Made by a program: the position numbers and the translations under genes. Positions 25,088-27,832 of a stretch of DNA of 27,832 bases are shown here, piece by piece. Every line of letters begins with the position of its first letter. Positions within the stretch are counted from its first letter, which is position 1. Source of the stretch: Marinomonas sp. CT5 (lineage in GTDB: Bacteria > Pseudomonadota > Gammaproteobacteria > Pseudomonadales > Marinomonadaceae); NCBI RefSeq assembly GCF_018336975.1, contig NZ_CP025572.1, positions 709,452-737,283 of the forward strand, read 5' to 3'. Below the pieces are notes generated by a model. It did not search any database. It worked only from the letters and a program-made list of their open reading frames with translations, and was not told where the DNA came from.

Positions 25088-25291
25088 GTGTGTCGTTTGT
25101 GTGTCGACCTCATTTAAAAAAGTGCAAACCCTTTTAAAATCAAGGCTTTAATTGGTGGAGATGGGGGCATTGAACCCTGTTATAAAAGATAATAAAATCA
25201 GTAATTTATTGATTTTAAAAGGCACTTAATATGTATATTTATACAGTATTTTTGGCGTTTTTTAGTGGTTCGGTGTGTCGGATGTGTGTCA
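25088..25291. other. Probable attachment site (attP-like) of the integrase
   Basis: GTGTGTCG occurs at 25088-25095, 25099-25106 and 25273-25280, and GTGTGTCA at 25284-25291. Each pair has a start-to-start distance of 11. Between the pairs a perfect 13-base inverted repeat, CCTTTTAAAATCA (25130-25142) and TGATTTTAAAAGG (25210-25222), brackets a tmRNA/tRNA 3'-end-like core (25153-25177). Paired direct arm sites on both sides of a core are the layout of a phage attP. This is my inference from the pattern. Confidence 0.55.
25153..25177 (-). other. tmRNA/tRNA 3'-end-like attachment core
   Basis: On the minus strand it reads GGGTTCAATGCCCCC then ATCTCCACCA: a T-arm (GG-GTTCAAT-) followed by a short acceptor strand and CCA, as at the 3' end of tmRNA genes in gammaproteobacteria. 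The 5' T-stem strand pairs only in part, the stretch is one base shorter than the usual tmRNA end, and no upstream tmRNA or tRNA body is present. I therefore call it an att core, not an RNA gene. Confidence 0.55.
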
Positions 25292-26157
25292 ATAATCTAT
25301 GAATTCATATCCAAATATGGTTGATGACTTAGATTGTTTATATATGCGAGTAGATGGGGTAAATTTATCTCGCCAAGTTTTGATTTTTTGATCTTGCTCT
25401 TTTGATGAATTTATACCTAGAAAAATGCTCTTTAGTTGTTTGGCAGGCAGTCGATATTGGTATATATCGTAACCTTTTTTATCTTTTTTCTGGTATTCTC
25501 AAAAGCATATAGTGGGCATGCAATCCTGTGCTCTCTCTCAGCTGACCATCGATCATCTTTAACGTACATGAAACTGGTATCTAAGCCACCTTCATCAATT
25601 ATTGGGCGATCAGTTGAATAAATAACAGGCTCAGGTTTTAGATCTATATAAAATCCATTTTTGTCATTATCAAGCTTTACTCCAAAGTCTCTTTCTATTT
25701 TATCAATATTTAGCTTTTCTACCAAGGGAAATGGTATTTCAATTGCATATCCGCTATGCTCACTTGAATATTTCGACCACATTAAAGTGTTTTTTACATC
25801 ATCAGTTAAAGATAATATTCCATAAGTTTTATTCATGTCTCGTTTATATCCATCTATATATCTTTTATTTCTTTCCTCATACATTTTCTTTGCAATTTCT
25901 TCTGGAGAGTCGTTTCTTGTAATTGGGTAGATATATTGATCTGAGTCATATAGATCGACAGTTTCATTAGCTCTGATTGTCTTGTGGATTTTTATAACAG
26001 CTTCAATAATTTCGTTGATTTCTCCTCTGTGATTAAATATGGGGTCAATCTCAAAAATATCATTTAATGAGTCAGGTTGTGTGAATCTAAGGCTAACATA
26101 GCCCTCTTCATTGAAAATATACTTATCACTGCCTTCAGGATAAAACTTAAAAAACAT
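25289..26157 (-). pseudogene. DUF2971 protein gene with one frameshift
   Basis: The first 241 residues (26157 to 25432) carry the DUF2971 pattern: FKFYPEGSDKYIFNEEGYVSLRFTQPDSLND at the start, YGILSLTDDVKNTLMWSKYSSEHSGYAIEI in the middle, and DDRWSAEREHRIACPL. They end IDCLPNN-stop. Reading on after one missing base in the AAA of CCAAACAACTAAAG gives LKSIFLGINSSKEQDQKIKT, then FGYEFIDY and TGA at 25291-25289, which is the expected C-terminus. The repaired protein would have 289 residues. It starts one base after the integrase stop, so the genes are coupled. DUF2971 proteins are common cargo in prophages and islands, and their function is unknown. A sequencing error or a true null is equally possible. 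Confidence 0.8.
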
Positions 26158-26158
26158 T

Positions 26159-27181
26159 TTAATACTTCTCTATTTTTATAATACTCGAAATTGGATTCAA
26201 CCTTGTAGCTTCTTCCAAAAAATCTGGTGCTAGGTGTGCGTAGCGCATGGTCATTTTGATGTCACTATGTCCTAGTACCCTTTGTAAGGTCAATATATTG
26301 CCGCCGTTCATTATGAAGGGGCTTGCGAATGTGTGGCGCAGGACGTGAGCGGCTTGGCCTCTTGGTAGTTCGATTGAGGTTCTTTTTAGGGCGCGGCGAA
26401 AGCTTGATATTGAGGGAATGAAGACATTATTTCCCCTGGTCTTTTGTGCGTGTTCGTGGATTTCTTCGTAAAGGTCCGGTGTGATCGGGACGCTTCTATT
26501 TTTACCGCTTTTGGTGTCGGTAAAACTTACCTTGTTGTTTCTTACCCTTTGAACCGTTAGCCCTTCGGCTTCGCCCCAGCGCGCGCCTGTGGCGAGGGAA
26601 ATTTTCGTGATCAAGTAGACGTGTTGGTTATCGCAACGGGTGGTTTCTTCCAAAAGCTCGTTTATTTGATCGTGTGTTAAAAAGGCGAGTTCATTATCTG
26701 GCATCCTGACGTTGTCTATATCGGCCAGTGGATTAGGGTAGTGGATTTCCTCAGCTTTGATCAGGGTGTTAAACATAGATGATAGATAGCTAAGATCATT
26801 GTTTAACGTCTTTGGGCTTTTGCCTTCTTTTGATCGTTGGGTGCGCCAGCGGGTGTACTCAAGGCGGGTTAGGCTTGAGCCAGCGTGGTTGCCCAATTCA
26901 CTAGCGATCATCAAAAGCTTACTTTTACGGCGTTTTCCATCCCGCAAAAAGTGACCGTGAGTGTCGTCCCAAAGCTCTACCAATTCAGTAAGGCGACGAT
27001 TATCCTTTGGTTTGTCTAACCACGGCTTTGCATCGGATTGGGTTTCGTATTGAGCAATGGTGTAACGCTGGAACCGTTCACACTCGCCTTTGGTTGGGAA
27101 TATCTTTTTATATTCCCAACTGCCGCGACCATTGACACGAAAACGGACTTCGTAGCCTGAAGCAATTTTTTTAATTGCCAT
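26159..27181 (-). CDS. int: P2-like tyrosine integrase
   Basis: The 340-residue site-specific recombinase has an N-terminal arm-binding segment (about 1-60, basic, IASGYEVRFRVNGRGSWEYKK), a SAM-like core-binding domain (65-160), and a catalytic domain (165-325). Catalytic residues are all present: R201 in LATGARWGEAEGL, a Lys in TDTKSGKNR (224 or 227), H279 and R282 in AHVLRHTFAS, H305 in RVLGHSDIKM, and Y314 in TMRYAHLAPD. HTFASPFIMNGG differs from the usual HTFASHFMMNGG by one residue. Length is typical of P2-type phage and island integrases. The start overlaps the preceding gene by 11 bases. The probable attachment site lies beyond the next gene at 25088-25291. Confidence 0.94.
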   Translation of the reverse strand: MAIKKIASGYEVRFRVNGRGSWEYKKIFPTKGECERFQRYTIAQYETQSDAKPWLDKPKDNRRLTELVELWDDTHGHFLRDGKRRKSKLLMIASELGNHAGSSLTRLEYTRWRTQRSKEGKSPKTLNNDLSYLSSMFNTLIKAEEIHYPNPLADIDNVRMPDNELAFLTHDQINELLEETTRCDNQHVYLITKISLATGARWGEAEGLTVQRVRNNKVSFTDTKSGKNRSVPITPDLYEEIHEHAQKTRGNNVFIPSISSFRRALKRTSIELPRGQAAHVLRHTFASPFIMNGGNILTLQRVLGHSDIKMTMRYAHLAPDFLEEATRLNPISSIIKIEKY

Positions 27182-27560
27182 CTTCCAGTCCTTTAATTTT
27201 AGTAACGGTTAAGTAGACCTGTGATTCTTGATGTCCTTGTCCATGATGAATAAGGCTTGGTGTATTGTATTCATTAATATGAGCTTCGAATAAATAATAT
27301 TCAGACGATCTTTCCCCAAGTCTTGAGTCAGATGATATTTCTAATTTAAACGGAGTTAATATTCTGTCTTCCTGAATATAAATGCTTTCTTCTTGGAAGG
27401 TTCTTAAACTTGATATGAAATTATTTGATATTAATTTTTCTTTAAAGATTTTTATTGAAATATTAAAAACATCTCCGCCATCATTCTTAATAAAAAATGA
27501 TACGGAATCGTATTCAGGATTGGCGTCATAGTTCTTAGATCTCAACAATAACCGACACAC
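27171..27560 (-). CDS. Unknown protein, probably N-terminally truncated by IS30
   Basis: The 129-codon frame is from a GTG and is open a few codons further upstream to 27581. It contains FFIKNDGGDVFNISIKIF and, near the end, ESQVYLTVTKIKGLEDGN. The first motif resembles the 'IxNxGxGPAxNIxI' start of beta-sandwich domains that follow a membrane helix in small membrane proteins, but that is a weak analogy. No domain is recognised. It overlaps the integrase start by 11 bases. Just upstream begins an IS30-type leader and transposase on the other strand, so the true start (and perhaps a membrane segment) may have been lost. Confidence 0.45.
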   Translation of the reverse strand: MCRLLLRSKNYDANPEYDSVSFFIKNDGGDVFNISIKIFKEKLISNNFISSLRTFQEESIYIQEDRILTPFKLEISSDSRLGERSSEYYLFEAHINEYNTPSLIHHGQGHQESQVYLTVTKIKGLEDGN

Positions 27561-27631
27561 TTGGTATAGATAAGAGAGTCAGTTGCCTATAGGCTTCGAG
27601 TTCTCACACAATCCACCAAGGTCGTCCAAAA

Positions 27632-27832
27632 ATGAACAACCAATATAAGCAACTGACACTAAAAGAACGATACCAGATTGAAGGCCTAAAGGAACTAGGA
27701 TTTTCAGCAAGAACCATCGCAAACAAGCTTAAGAGAAGCAATAAAACGATTGCTCGTGAACTGAGACGATGTCTCGATAACAAGTATTCTGCTGAGGTAG
27801 CTCACACACATGCAACCACGACCAGAACACTG
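27632..27832 (+). CDS. IS30-family transposase, N-terminal part (3' partial)
   Basis: It starts MNNQYKQLTLKERYQIEGLK, then ELGFSARTIANKLKRSNKTI and ARELRRC, the helix-turn-helix start of IS30 transposases, and runs off the window with AHTHATTRTRTL. There is no frameshift in the 67 codons visible. The element's left end is not certain; it should lie within about 27540-27600. The gene could be complete beyond the window. A dead IS30 C-terminal part is found on the other strand at 223-530. Confidence 0.88.
   Translation, partial: MNNQYKQLTLKERYQIEGLKELGFSARTIANKLKRSNKTIARELRRCLDNKYSAEVAHTHATTTRTL

Noticed and set aside
25088..25106. CRISPR-like repeat array
   Set aside because: The repeats are only 8 bases, four in number and unevenly spaced in pairs; there are no spacers of regular length and no cas genes.
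25153..25177. tRNA or tmRNA gene
   Set aside because: Only the T-arm and CCA end are present, with imperfect stem; no cloverleaf or tmRNA body on either side.

Overview
The window looks like accessory chromosomal DNA of a marine gammaproteobacterium. A Marinomonas-type Oceanospirillales bacterium is my best guess, from the fused cysNC gene, the MarR-type EPS regulator, the wecB/wecC-led polysaccharide operon and the insertion sequence mix. Taxonomy is inference only. The window opens inside an IS5-type transposase and closes inside an IS30-type transposase, so both edges are repeats.

Region 1 (1-6.9 kb) is sulfate uptake and activation. After IS5 and IS30 remnants comes an SLC13-type anion permease on the minus strand. 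Divergent from it are a helix-turn-helix protein that looks like a domesticated IS630 transposase, then cysD, a fused cysNC and cysQ. Together they would import sulfate, make APS and PAPS, and recycle PAP.

Region 2 (7.0-8.9 kb) is a decayed IS110 element followed by a gene-poor leader holding a possible JUMPstart-like element and a promoter/operator candidate.

Region 3 (8.85-20.65 kb) is a surface polysaccharide (O-antigen, capsule or EPS) operon: a MarR/EPS regulator, wecB and wecC (UDP-ManNAcA synthesis), a LegB-like UDP-GlcNAc 4,6-dehydratase, a truncated LegC-like aminotransferase fused to an IS5 transposase tail, a Gfo/Idh/MocA oxidoreductase, a bi-domain dehydrogenase/oxidoreductase, a heparinase II/III-like protein, a GT4 glycosyltransferase, a WbpV/WreQ-like 4-keto-reductase/epimerase, and a 40-residue stub of an initiating sugar transferase. 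Flippase, polymerase and most transferases are missing, so the locus appears gutted by insertion sequences.

Region 4 (21.0-24.8 kb) is a nest of dead elements. An IS66 element (22158-24051) with perfect 12-bp ends and an 8-bp duplication sits inside an IS256-family transposase gene. That composite is flanked by two inverted copies of the same IS110 N-terminal segment.

Region 5 (25.0-27.56 kb) is an integrative-element end: a P2-like tyrosine integrase, a DUF2971 gene with one frameshift one base downstream of it, an unknown gene overlapping its start, a minus-strand terminator, and an apparent attachment site. The site has a tmRNA/tRNA 3'-end-like core bracketed by a 13-bp inverted repeat and by two pairs of GTGTGTC(G/A) repeats with identical 11-bp spacing.
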